Positions 1 through 7,064 of a stretch of 64,000 bases of DNA are shown here, piece by piece. The notes under the pieces were generated by a model. It was not told where the DNA came from and ran no database searches. It saw only the letters and a program-made list of their open reading frames with translations. Made by a program: the position numbers and the translations under genes. Source of the stretch: Haladaptatus cibarius D43 (lineage in GTDB: Archaea; Halobacteriota; Halobacteria; Halobacteriales; Haladaptataceae); assembly GCF_000710615.1 (NCBI RefSeq), contig NZ_JDTH01000005.1, positions 1-64,000 on the forward strand, read 5' to 3'. Positions within the stretch are counted from its first letter, which is position 1; every line of letters starts with the position of its first letter.

Positions 1-234
1 CCGTCTACCTAATCGGCCGCAGCCACATCCTATAGCGCCGGAGCGTTTCCGGCCCCCTGTGTTCAAACGTGGGGGCGTTATCCAGTATTAGCCTCAGTTT
101 CCCGAGGTTATGCTGGTCTATAGGGTAGTTTGGCCACGTGTTACTGAGCTTTCCGCTACGAATCTAAGTTCGTGCAACTAGCATGGCTAAATCGAACTCC
201 AATAGCAATGGCCTCCGGCAGGATCAACCGGAAT
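1..234 (-). rRNA. rrs: 16S ribosomal RNA, 5' part only
   Basis: Read on the minus strand, the sequence from 234 downward starts with ATTCCGGTTGATCCTGCCGG, the universal archaeal 16S 5' end, followed by the haloarchaeal helices of the first 230 nucleotides. The gene runs out of the window at position 1, so only about one sixth is present. The open reading frame that can be drawn across 183-389 on the plus strand is an artefact of this RNA gene and its leader. The 5' end at 234 is set by comparison with the conserved start and could be off by a few bases. Confidence 0.97.
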
Positions 235-530
235 GGTTTCCGAGCATAAAGCTCGGTGGGTCTGGCGGAGACACTATGCGTAATGCATTGTGTGCTATGT
301 GTCCGTCGTTCGACGACCCCGAACCAACTATCTGGACGGGTGTCACCGAACTACCAGGGCTAACATCAGATTCCATCGTGTACGGCTGACCGCAGGGGTG
401 GAATCCTCATTTCCTTCGGACTTGATTGAAGGCGGAGAAGGGTATTAAACCCTTCGAACCTTCGTTGTCCGAGATTGCGAAGCGGTTTGAACGCTTCGCA
501 GATCGCGTGTGGAGTCTTTCTTCGCGTTCA
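235..530 (-). other. 16S rRNA leader (pre-rRNA 5' spacer)
   Basis: This is the stretch between the nearest strong rRNA promoter and the 16S 5' end. It holds two hairpins that can be read directly: TGCGAAGCG (476-484) pairs with CGCTTCGCA (492-500), and GAAGGG (437-442) pairs with CCCTTC (450-455). The pairing partner of the 16S processing stem lies beyond the window, so the bulge-helix-bulge cleavage site cannot be confirmed. No coding signal is credible here. Confidence 0.7.
437..455 (-). promoter_or_regulatory. possible fifth rRNA promoter in the leader
   Basis: On the minus strand GGGTTTAATACCC lies in the middle of the GAAGGG/CCCTTC hairpin. TTTAATA fits an archaeal TATA box, but the surrounding boxes of the other four units are not clearly present, so it may be only a hairpin. 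Confidence 0.35.
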
Positions 531-531
531 T

Positions 532-566
532 ATCCGACGCCCCGTTTGTACTTAAGGGCGTCGGAT
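532..566 (-). promoter_or_regulatory. rRNA operon promoter, fourth, inside a perfect palindrome
   Basis: The minus strand reads GCCCTTAAGTACAAACGG near 544-561. The TATA element sits in the 13-base spacer of a perfect 11-base inverted repeat, ATCCGACGCCC (532-542) and GGGCGTCGGAT (556-566). It is the last strong promoter before the leader. Confidence 0.75.
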
Positions 567-575
567 TTCGCTCGT

Positions 576-683
576 CCTCGGCGAGTGTCGCCGAGGGCGC
601 GTGTCACATCCAATCCGAATCGCCTTGTATAGTTAAAGGCACCGGATTGGATGTGTTTTGGGCGTCCCAAACCGCGGGACGCC
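576..683. repeat. GC-rich hairpins between rRNA promoters
   Basis: Two perfect GC-rich inverted repeats separate the promoter units: CCTCGGCGA (576-584) with TCGCCGAGG (588-596), and GGCGTCCC (661-668) with GGGACGCC (676-683). They could act as weak terminators or insulators between tandem promoters; that role is inferred. Confidence 0.6.
605..655 (-). promoter_or_regulatory. rRNA operon promoter, third, inside a perfect palindrome
   Basis: The minus strand reads GCCTTTAACTATACAAGG over 623-640, with the TATA element near 628-637. The promoter is enclosed by a perfect 13-base inverted repeat, CACATCCAATCCG (605-617) and CGGATTGGATGTG (643-655), with a 25-base spacer. Confidence 0.75.
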
Positions 684-694
684 GCCGACATTAC

Positions 695-729
695 ATCCGA
701 ATGCTCCTATACACTTAAGGGCATTGGAT
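695..729 (-). promoter_or_regulatory. rRNA operon promoter, second
   Basis: The minus strand carries CCCTTAAGTGTATAGG (705-720), a TATA element of the same type as the other units. It is flanked by ATCCGAATGC (695-704) and the near-complement GCATTGGAT (721-729), an inverted repeat broken by one missing base. Confidence 0.75.
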
Positions 730-812
730 TGGGTTTTCTTTCGCCCGACTCCGACTTTCAGCCGCGATGGCATGGGAGTCAGGCGGTCACCCGATGGGAG
801 ACCACCGTGCGA

Positions 813-850
813 CCTTCGCATTTGTACGAATGGCAGGCATACATTTAAGC
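813..850 (-). promoter_or_regulatory. rRNA operon promoter, most distal
   Basis: On the minus strand a TATA element TTAAATGTATG (838-848) lies about 25 bases before TGCGAAGG (813-820), which resembles the start-site box of haloarchaeal rRNA promoters. It is the outermost of four similar units repeated at about 80-125 base intervals. Transcription would run toward the 16S gene. Confidence 0.75.
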
Positions 851-899
851 CCGTCGAATGAGATGTTCTTTGGGAAGTCTCAGCACGTCACACATGGTA

Positions 900-1294
900 A
901 TCGCAGAATAACGACCACGACAGTGTGTTTGTAATGGTTCCATACGCGTGCGAAAGTACACTATAATATATTGTATCAGAGATGTATTGGACGATGAATT
1001 TCCGTTCAGTGAGTTTTAGCAACGGATTTCAGCCGAATACAGTTACAATGAACGTACGGGTCTGAGGATACCTCGTACCAACTCAAACGGAACAGCGTTT
1101 TCGGGAATCTACTTCTGTCGCGTCACAAAAATCAGCCAAAAGTCGTCCAAAAGAAGAACAGTCATGCCGAACAACTGCTCGCGCGCGTTCTGCTGGAATC
1201 CACGAATCCAGAAACTGTAGTATCAATTCGTCACCTGATTCGAACCCGAACCAATATATAGATTCACGGATATAGCCGTAACCGGAGTATCTGA
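900..1294. other. intergenic stretch, with TATA box of the HxlR gene
   Basis: No convincing gene is seen between the rRNA promoters and the regulator at 1295. A short minus-strand frame at 1083-1307 has no recognisable family and overlaps the HxlR start. A TATA-like TATATA at 1255-1260 is a plausible promoter for the HxlR gene, with an expected start of transcription near 1285. Confidence 0.5.
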
Positions 1295-1615
1295 ATGTCA
1301 TCAACATCAGCAGACCACGAGAAAAGCGTCTGTTGCGTCGTCGAATCGTTCGAACAAATCGGGTCGCAGTGGCGACTCGTCGTCCTCCACGACCTCCAAG
1401 ACGGTGAAAAGCGGTTCAACGAACTCAAACGCTCCACGGGGGCAAGTTCTCGGACACTGTCACGCGTGCTCGACGACCTCGGCGAGATGGGGTTCGTCAG
1501 CCGTCGAACAGAGGCCGATGCACCGATTGCGACCTACTACAGTTTGAGCGACAAGGGACATTCGCTCGCCCCTGTTTTCGACGAAATAGGAACGTGGGCC
1601 GACGAGTGGCTGTAA
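1295..1615 (+). CDS. HxlR-family winged-helix transcriptional regulator
   Basis: This 106-residue protein matches the whole HxlR family: an N-terminal Cys-Cys pair (residues 13-14), the motif IGSQWRLVVLHDL, the recognition region FNELKRSTGASSRTLSRVLDDL and a C-terminal wing YYSLSDKGHSLAPV. HxlR proteins are DNA-binding regulators, often redox- or aldehyde-responsive through a conserved cysteine. The ATG follows a TATA box by about 35 bases. The gene points toward a decayed DICT-domain gene on the other strand. Its target is unknown. Confidence 0.9.
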   Translation: MSSTSADHEKSVCCVVESFEQIGSQWRLVVLHDLQDGEKRFNELKRSTGASSRTLSRVLDDLGEMGFVSRRTEADAPIATYYSLSDKGHSLAPVFDEIGTWADEWL

Positions 1616-1664
1616 TTTCGTAAACCTCACAGAGCGAGAACGTGGAGCAGTTGCGATCGGGCTA

Positions 1665-2348
1665 CGAACGAGATGATAGCGTAGCCTCCTCGCCGAGGGG
1701 TAGGCTTCCCGGAGACGGGGGCGGATTTCGCCGACGATGTCGGAGTCATACGTCCAAAATCCGTAGAATCGGTTCGGTTCGCGCTCTTCCGCCAACAGAG
1801 CACAGTCGGTTGCTCCATCGGGGGCGTCGAAGACCACGAACCACGTTTGTTTGATTTCTTTTTCCTCAGTTGCGTGAATCGCAAGCGAAGATTCCGGAAG
1901 GTCACAGTCGAGGGAACCGTAGACGTGTGCCTCACAGCCCGATTCTACGATTTTTTCGTACAGGTTCCACTAGTCGCGCAGAAGCGAGAGTCGCTCGCGA
2001 GAATCATTCGGCGCTTACAGTAGGATGTAAACACGGTATCGTCAACGTGCGTAAGCACCTCGGGGTGCGGAAGCGAGTCGAAATCGGTCGTATCGAGCAG
2101 TTTCCCTTCGAATGCGAGGGCCTCTCGGCGATCGGAAAGAGGAGACGCAGCGAGATATTCTGCACCCTTGTGGAGGACGGCGAAATCCCGTGGTAGTCTG
2201 TCCTCCGTTTGCTCCTGTCGAACCGCGACGTTCTGTACCGCGAAATGAGTCTCGATGTCTTGGAAGGCGTGTTGGGAACGTCCGAATTGAACACCGTGAG
2301 CGTCTTCTCACGGGATTCGATACTCCCGAGAATATCCATCAGTGTCAT
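1665..2348 (-). pseudogene. DICT-domain sensory protein, frameshifted and internally deleted
   Basis: Read from 2348 downward, the start MTLMDILGSIESREKTLTVF is the N-terminus of the haloarchaeal DICT-domain family. The frame shifts after FNSDVPNT (about 2270), where the next frame continues as FQDIETHFAVQNVAV through DDTVFTSYCKRRMILAS. Then about 30 codons typical of the family are missing. A third frame resumes at NLYEKIVESGCEAHVYG (about 1955) and runs through TWFVVFDAPDG and FYGFWTYDSDIV to near 1670. No single frame spans it, so the gene is dead. DICT domains are sensory modules often found with regulators in haloarchaea. Confidence 0.85.
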
Positions 2349-2479
2349 CTGGTATCGGTTCACTGGTAGTAACGGATTGGTGATAAACATTCACCTACAG
2401 CAGGGCTAATAGAGTCTGTGCGAACGAATCCCATTCCGAAAGCGACAACTATTCGGCGTATCCGTCCTGAGAACCGATT

Positions 2480-3529
2480 ATGACAACCGGCGTCGTCGTA
2501 CTCAACTTCGGAGAACCGGCCAAACCGACGCGAGAGAACGTGCTCGGTTATCTGGAGCGCATCTTCATGAACAACGCCGATTTGGAAGGCGACACCACCG
2601 AGGAAGAGGCGCGCGAGCGCTCCCGCGAACTCGCCGAACGGCGCGTGTCGAGCCTTATCGAAGAATACGAGGAAATCGGTGGCTCTCCGCTCGACCCGCA
2701 GGCGAAAGCACAGGCCGACGCGCTACAGGCCGAACTCGATGAACGAAACCTCGATGCGAAAACCTACGTCGGCATGCAGTTCACCGAACCCTTCATCGCC
2801 GACGCGGTGGAACAAGCCCACGAAGATGGCGTGGACGAACTCGTCGGGCTTCCCATCTATCCCCTCTGTGGAGCCTCCACAACGGTCGCTTCGCTCGAAG
2901 AGATGACTGACGCCGTCGCCGAATTGGACTGGGACGTTCCGGTTCACGAGGTCACCGGCTGGCACAAACATCCGACCTACAACCGGATTCGAGCGGGCAA
3001 CATCCAGCAGTACGCCGACGAGCAAGGACTCGACCTCGGTGACGAAGACACCGAACTGGTCTTTTCAGCGCACGGAACCCCAACCCACTATCTGGACGAA
3101 GGCAGTCGCTACGACACCTACGTCGATGAGTTCTGTACCGTGATGGCTAGCGAACTCGGCGTCGAATCCTACTCTCTCGGCTTTCAAAACCACGGCAACC
3201 GGAGGATTCCATGGACGGAACCCGAAGTCGAAGACGTAGTTACGGAAGTAGACGCAGAACGCGTCGTCATCGAGCCAATCAGCTTCATGCACGAACAGAG
3301 CGAGACGCTCTCGGAACTGGACGACGAACTCCGCGAGGAGGCAGAGGAGGTCGGACTGGATTTCTACCGAGTTCCGGTTCCCCACGACGACGAGCGATTT
3401 TCCGGCGTCCTCGCCGACCTCGTAGAACCGTTCGTCGCGGATTTCGACCCATCCTACTACCAGTTCCGCCAGTGCCAGTGTAAGGACACGCCGGGCACGA
3501 TGTGTCTCAACGCCCCATTCAAGCAATGA
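2480..3529 (+). CDS. hemH: ferrochelatase
   Basis: The 349-residue protein is a HemH-family ferrochelatase, which inserts ferrous iron into a porphyrin at the end of heme synthesis. Visible family features are the start GVVVLNFGEPAKPT, the GMQFTEPFI segment, the metal/porphyrin motif VFSAHGTPTHYLDEG near residue 196, and PISFMHEQSETL with the conserved Glu. The C-terminus QCQCKDTPGTMC holds three cysteines that could bind a [2Fe-2S] cluster as in several bacterial enzymes. It overlaps the next gene by four bases (ATGA), so the two are co-translated. Whether the substrate is protoporphyrin IX or coproporphyrin III cannot be told here. Confidence 0.93.
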   Translation: MTTGVVVLNFGEPAKPTRENVLGYLERIFMNNADLEGDTTEEEARERSRELAERRVSSLIEEYEEIGGSPLDPQAKAQADALQAELDERNLDAKTYVGMQFTEPFIADAVEQAHEDGVDELVGLPIYPLCGASTTVASLEEMTDAVAELDWDVPVHEVTGWHKHPTYNRIRAGNIQQYADEQGLDLGDEDTELVFSAHGTPTHYLDEGSRYDTYVDEFCTVMASELGVESYSLGFQNHGNRRIPWTEPEVEDVVTEVDAERVVIEPISFMHEQSETLSELDDELREEAEEVGLDFYRVPVPHDDERFSGVLADLVEPFVADFDPSYYQFRQCQCKDTPGTMCLNAPFKQ

Positions 3530-4812
3530 CGGTCGGTATCGTCGGCGGGGGCATCACGGGACTCGCGCTTGCTCATCACCTCGAAAAGGCGAACGTAGAG
3601 TACGTCGTGTTCGAATCAGCGGCGGAACCGGGTGGCGTCATCCGGAGCGGACGAGTCGATGGCTATCTGCTGGAGTGGGGACCACAACGACTTCGCAGAA
3701 CAGAGCCGGTCGATGAACTCATCACCGACCTCGGAATGGACGACGAGGTCATCGAGGCCGGAGAGACGAAACTGTTCGTCTACGCCAACGGAAAACTCCG
3801 GCGAGCACCATTCTCAATCGAGGAGTTCGGCACGACCGACCTGCTCTCGTGGCGCGGCAAACTCGACGTGCTGAAAGAACGGGAAACCGACCCAGCAGAC
3901 CCCGACGAAACCGCGGCGGAGTTGTTCATCCGAAAGTTCGGCGAGGAAGCCTACAGAAACCTCATCGGCCCACTGTTCGGCGGGATTTACGGCTCCGAAC
4001 CCGAAGAGATGCCCGTCAAGCACGCGCTTTCCGGCGTTCTCCTGATGGAACAGAAGTACGGCGACCTGCTCACCCCGGTTCTCAAGCGCGCGATGGCGGG
4101 CGGAACGTCCGCACCCGCGATTTCGTTCGAGGACGGCGTCCAGCGACTTCCAGAAGCGCTCTACGACGCACACGCCGAAAACGTCCACCTCGAAACTGCG
4201 GTCACAGAAATTCGGAAATCGGATGACGGCTACCTGCTCGAAACCGACGCAGAAGAGTTCGCCGTGGACGAGATAGTCCTCACCACTGCCGCGGAAGTGA
4301 GCGCCGACCTCCTCGATGGCCTCGCCGATTCCGCGGATGCGCTCGCACGCCTGAACTACAACCCCCTCGCGCTGGTTCACCTCCGGGCCGACTGCGACCA
4401 CGACGGATTCGGCTATCAGGTGCGCCACGACGAAGGACTCGATACCCTCGGCGTCTCGTGGAATGCGAGCATGTTCGACAGGGAAGGAGTGTATACGGTT
4501 TTCCTCGGCGGAATGAAGAACCCGGAACTGCTCGAAGAAAGCGAGAAGACGCTCGGCGAAATCGCGCGAACAGAGTTCAACGACGTGATGGACGCGGATG
4601 CGGACGTGGTGAGTGTTGCCCGACTCGGCCGAGGATTCCCGGCCTACGACACCTCGTGGGACGCACTCGACGAGTTCGAAACACCCGATGGAATCCACCT
4701 TGCAACGAACTACACCGCCAGAATGGGCGTTCCGAGTCGGATTCGGGAAGCAAAGAAGGTGGCGGCGGCGCTGGCCGAGTCGCGCGCGACTCGGCCAGCA
4801 GGTCGAAAATAG
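3526..4812 (+). CDS. hemG: HemG/HemY-type porphyrinogen oxidase
   Basis: This FAD-dependent oxidase (428 residues from the ATG at 3526) aromatises protoporphyrinogen or coproporphyrinogen. The N-terminus has the dinucleotide-binding motif VGIVGGGITGLALAHHLE with the acidic end VVFES and the PGGVIRSG segment. LIGPLFGGIYGSEPEEMP and the C-terminal TPDGIHLATNYTARMGVPS follow the flavin oxidase fold. A GTG or ATG upstream inside hemH would lengthen it by eight residues, but the ATGA overlap with the hemH stop is the natural start. The product feeds HemH, so the pair forms consecutive steps. Confidence 0.9.
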   Translation: MTVGIVGGGITGLALAHHLEKANVEYVVFESAAEPGGVIRSGRVDGYLLEWGPQRLRRTEPVDELITDLGMDDEVIEAGETKLFVYANGKLRRAPFSIEEFGTTDLLSWRGKLDVLKERETDPADPDETAAELFIRKFGEEAYRNLIGPLFGGIYGSEPEEMPVKHALSGVLLMEQKYGDLLTPVLKRAMAGGTSAPAISFEDGVQRLPEALYDAHAENVHLETAVTEIRKSDDGYLLETDAEEFAVDEIVLTTAAEVSADLLDGLADSADALARLNYNPLALVHLRADCDHDGFGYQVRHDEGLDTLGVSWNASMFDREGVYTVFLGGMKNPELLEESEKTLGEIARTEFNDVMDADADVVSVARLGRGFPAYDTSWDALDEFETPDGIHLATNYTARMGVPSRIREAKKVAAALAESRATRPAGRK

Positions 4813-4907
4813 GGACGAAACACGCCAACCGTTCTCGGCGGAGACTTATAACCGAAAACAAAGCTAGTTCGAGTCAGTGATTCGGATGAACTAGCAGTCG
4901 GTTCTCC

Positions 4908-5912
4908 TTAGCGCTCCACTTCCTTCGCCGCGTCAACGAACGCTTTCGCATTTTCGACGGGCGTGGTTCGGTCGATTCCGTGGCCGAGGTTCAGGATGTG
5001 TCCCGAATCGCCCGCTCTCTCGATGACCTCGTGGGTTTTCTCTCGGACGAGTTCCGGGTCGCCGAGCAGATAGGAAGGGTCGAGATTGCCCTGAACGGGT
5101 GTATCACCCAGTTTCTCCCGAGCGTCAGCCATGTCGATTGTCCAGTCCAATCCGACCACGTCGGCACCGGATTCTTGAAGCAGGTCGAGTTTGCCGCCGG
5201 GATGGCGCGCGAAGACGATGGACGGCACGTCGATAGCGTCGAAAATGCGCTGGTGAAGCGGCAGGACGAACTCCCGGTAGTCGTCCGGCGTCAGCACGCC
5301 CGCCCACGTGTCGAACACTTGAACGACATCCGCGCCGTGTTCGACCTGATATTCGACGTACTCACAAACCACGTCGGTGAACGCCTCCAACAGGTCGCGG
5401 AAGGCGTCGGGATGGTTAGCTCGAAACCGGCGAATCGGTTTTCGGGAAGTCGGTTCGTCGCCGACGACGTAGGACGCGAGGGTGTACGGCCCGCCAGCGA
5501 AGCCGATAATGCTCGTCTGGTCGCCGACGCTGTCCTGCAGTCGGGTGAGCAGTTTCCCGACATAGTCGATTTCGGTGGTTACGTCGCCGGACTCCGTCGG
5601 TACGTCGTCCGGACTCGTGACCGGATTCGAAACGACGGGGCCGACGCCGCTTTCGATGTGGTAGTCGAAGCCGAGCGGTTCGAGGACGGTGAGAATGTCC
5701 GAGAACATCACTAATCCGTCGGGTTCGAACAATTCCCACGGAAGCAACGTAATACGTTCCGCGACTTCCGGATTTTTGATTGCCTCCTTGAAACTGTACT
5801 GTTCGCGGATATCGCGGTACTCCGGGATGTACCGGCCAGCCTGTCGCATCAGCCAAACCGGTGGGCGCTCGGTGCGTTCGCCGCGTGCCGCACGAACCAA
5901 CAGGTCGCTCAT
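4908..5912 (-). CDS. hemE: uroporphyrinogen decarboxylase
   Basis: HemE decarboxylates uroporphyrinogen III to coproporphyrinogen III. The 334-residue protein has the signature RPPVWLMRQAGRYIPEYR at residues 17-34, the catalytic Asp region VMFSDILTVLEPLG, GFAGGPYTLASY, and the C-terminal NLGHGIDRTTPVEN. Length is typical. It converges on hemG with about 95 bases between the stops. Together with hemG and hemH it supplies the late steps of the bacterial-type heme route. Confidence 0.95.
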   Translation of the reverse strand: MSDLLVRAARGERTERPPVWLMRQAGRYIPEYRDIREQYSFKEAIKNPEVAERITLLPWELFEPDGLVMFSDILTVLEPLGFDYHIESGVGPVVSNPVTSPDDVPTESGDVTTEIDYVGKLLTRLQDSVGDQTSIIGFAGGPYTLASYVVGDEPTSRKPIRRFRANHPDAFRDLLEAFTDVVCEYVEYQVEHGADVVQVFDTWAGVLTPDDYREFVLPLHQRIFDAIDVPSIVFARHPGGKLDLLQESGADVVGLDWTIDMADAREKLGDTPVQGNLDPSYLLGDPELVREKTHEVIERAGDSGHILNLGHGIDRTTPVENAKAFVDAAKEVER

Positions 5913-6003
5913 GAGACGAAATTGGTCGGTGACCGTCTAAGCATTTCGACTCTAGAAGACGTTCGTCGCAAAAATACGAAATCGAAAAGCGAATTTCGAA
6001 CGA

Positions 6004-6201
6004 CTACGCCGAGGCGTCGTAGCCAGCGTCCTCGACGACGGAAACCAGTTCGTTGGTATCCGCGTCACCTTCGACGGTGGCCGTTCCCGCCTCGTGGTCG
6101 GCGCTCGCATCAGAAACGCCGGACAGGTCTTCCAGCGCATCGACGACGCTCTGTTCGCAGTGGCCGCAGTTCATTCCATCCACCTGAATCGTGGTTGTCA
6201 T
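6004..6201 (-). CDS. heavy-metal-associated (CopZ-like) copper chaperone
   Basis: A 65-residue single HMA domain: the metal site GMNCGHCEQSV (Cys at residues 11 and 14), VSDASADHEAGTATVEG and the closing EDAGYDA. Such proteins carry Cu(I) to P1B ATPases in the cytoplasm. The ATG at 6201 is preferred over the longer frame beginning at 6270, because the domain begins right after it. It is divergent from the TRASH-domain regulator at 6405, and a copper ATPase with two HMA domains is encoded at 16.1 kb. Confidence 0.9.
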   Translation of the reverse strand: MTTTIQVDGMNCGHCEQSVVDALEDLSGVSDASADHEAGTATVEGDADTNELVSVVEDAGYDASA

Positions 6202-6373
6202 GCACGCTACTCGTTCCCCATGGGTTTTTTCAGTTTCGGAAGGTGTGAGAGTAGCCGGAGAATTTAACACAGGTTACTAACAGAGGATAATTCATTTATT
6301 AAATAAGCGGAAATTGAACCGGTATGGAGGAATACACAGGTCAATCCGGTAATGGTGTGTGATAACGAAAACT

Positions 6374-6381
6374 GTTTTTAT
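6374..6381 (+). promoter_or_regulatory. TATA box of the Lrp-TRASH regulator
   Basis: TTTTTATT lies about 28 bases before the ATG at 6405, so the transcript would be nearly leaderless. The same 200-base intergenic region must also hold the promoter of the divergent CopZ-like gene. Confidence 0.5.
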
Positions 6382-6404
6382 TCTACCACTCCAAAGGGAG
6401 TGTA

Positions 6405-7001
6405 ATGCGACAACTCGACGACACCGACCGGGAGATAATCCGGTTGTTGGTAGAGGACGCTCGCCGTCCGTACAACGAAATCGCCGAAACAGTCGGTCTG
6501 TCACCGCCGACCGTCTCCGACCGCGTCGAGCGACTGCAAGAAATCGAGGTCATCCGCCGATTCACCGCGGATTTGAATCACGACATCCTTTCCGACGGAC
6601 TGTCCCTCCTCGTCACCGTCAACGCCAAGCCCGGTCACGTCGGTGGCATTCGGGAATCACTCGCGTCGTTCGACGGCGTCGAACACGTCTTCGTCACTGC
6701 CGACGCCCACATCGTCTGCAAGGCAAATTTGCAGGAGCAAGCAATCGAGACACTGTTATCGAATGCCATCGGCGAAGAGGCGGTTCGGGAGTACGACGTG
6801 CAACTACTCGTGGACGACGAATGGAATCCACAACCCGGAACTATCGATTTCGCGCCGGACTGCGTGGAATGCGGCAACACCGTCACGGAAGAAGGTGAAT
6901 CGACCCGAATCGAGGGCGAACTCTATCACTTCTGTTGTTCGTCCTGCAAGGCGCAGTTCTCCGACCGATACGAGCGTCTGCAAGAGGGTGCGACAAACTG
7001 A
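6405..7001 (+). CDS. Lrp/AsnC-family regulator with C-terminal TRASH metal-binding domain
   Basis: The 198-residue protein starts with an AsnC-type helix-turn-helix (MRQLDDTDREIIRLLVEDAR, then YNEIAETVGLSPPTVSDRVERL), continues with a RAM-like ligand domain (residues 65-137) and ends with a TRASH domain: C153-x2-C156 and H175-F-C177-C178-x2-C181. TRASH domains bind heavy metals, and this architecture matches archaeal copper-responsive regulators. The divergent CopZ-like chaperone supports copper sensing. Likely targets are the shared intergenic region and copA; this is inferred. Confidence 0.9.
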   Translation: MRQLDDTDREIIRLLVEDARRPYNEIAETVGLSPPTVSDRVERLQEIEVIRRFTADLNHDILSDGLSLLVTVNAKPGHVGGIRESLASFDGVEHVFVTADAHIVCKANLQEQAIETLLSNAIGEEAVREYDVQLLVDDEWNPQPGTIDFAPDCVECGNTVTEEGESTRIEGELYHFCCSSCKAQFSDRYERLQEGATN

Positions 7002-7064
7002 TAGAATAGATACAATAATTCGTTTCAGCGAACCGTTTTGATGCCGTGTGACTAGTCAACATCC

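Noticed and set aside
183..861. Several open frames across the start of the window
   Set aside because: They lie on the 16S gene, its leader and the promoter repeats; none has protein-like features.
1083..1307. 74-residue minus-strand frame before the HxlR gene
   Set aside because: No family resemblance, overlap with the HxlR start and promoter, and no TATA box on its own strand.
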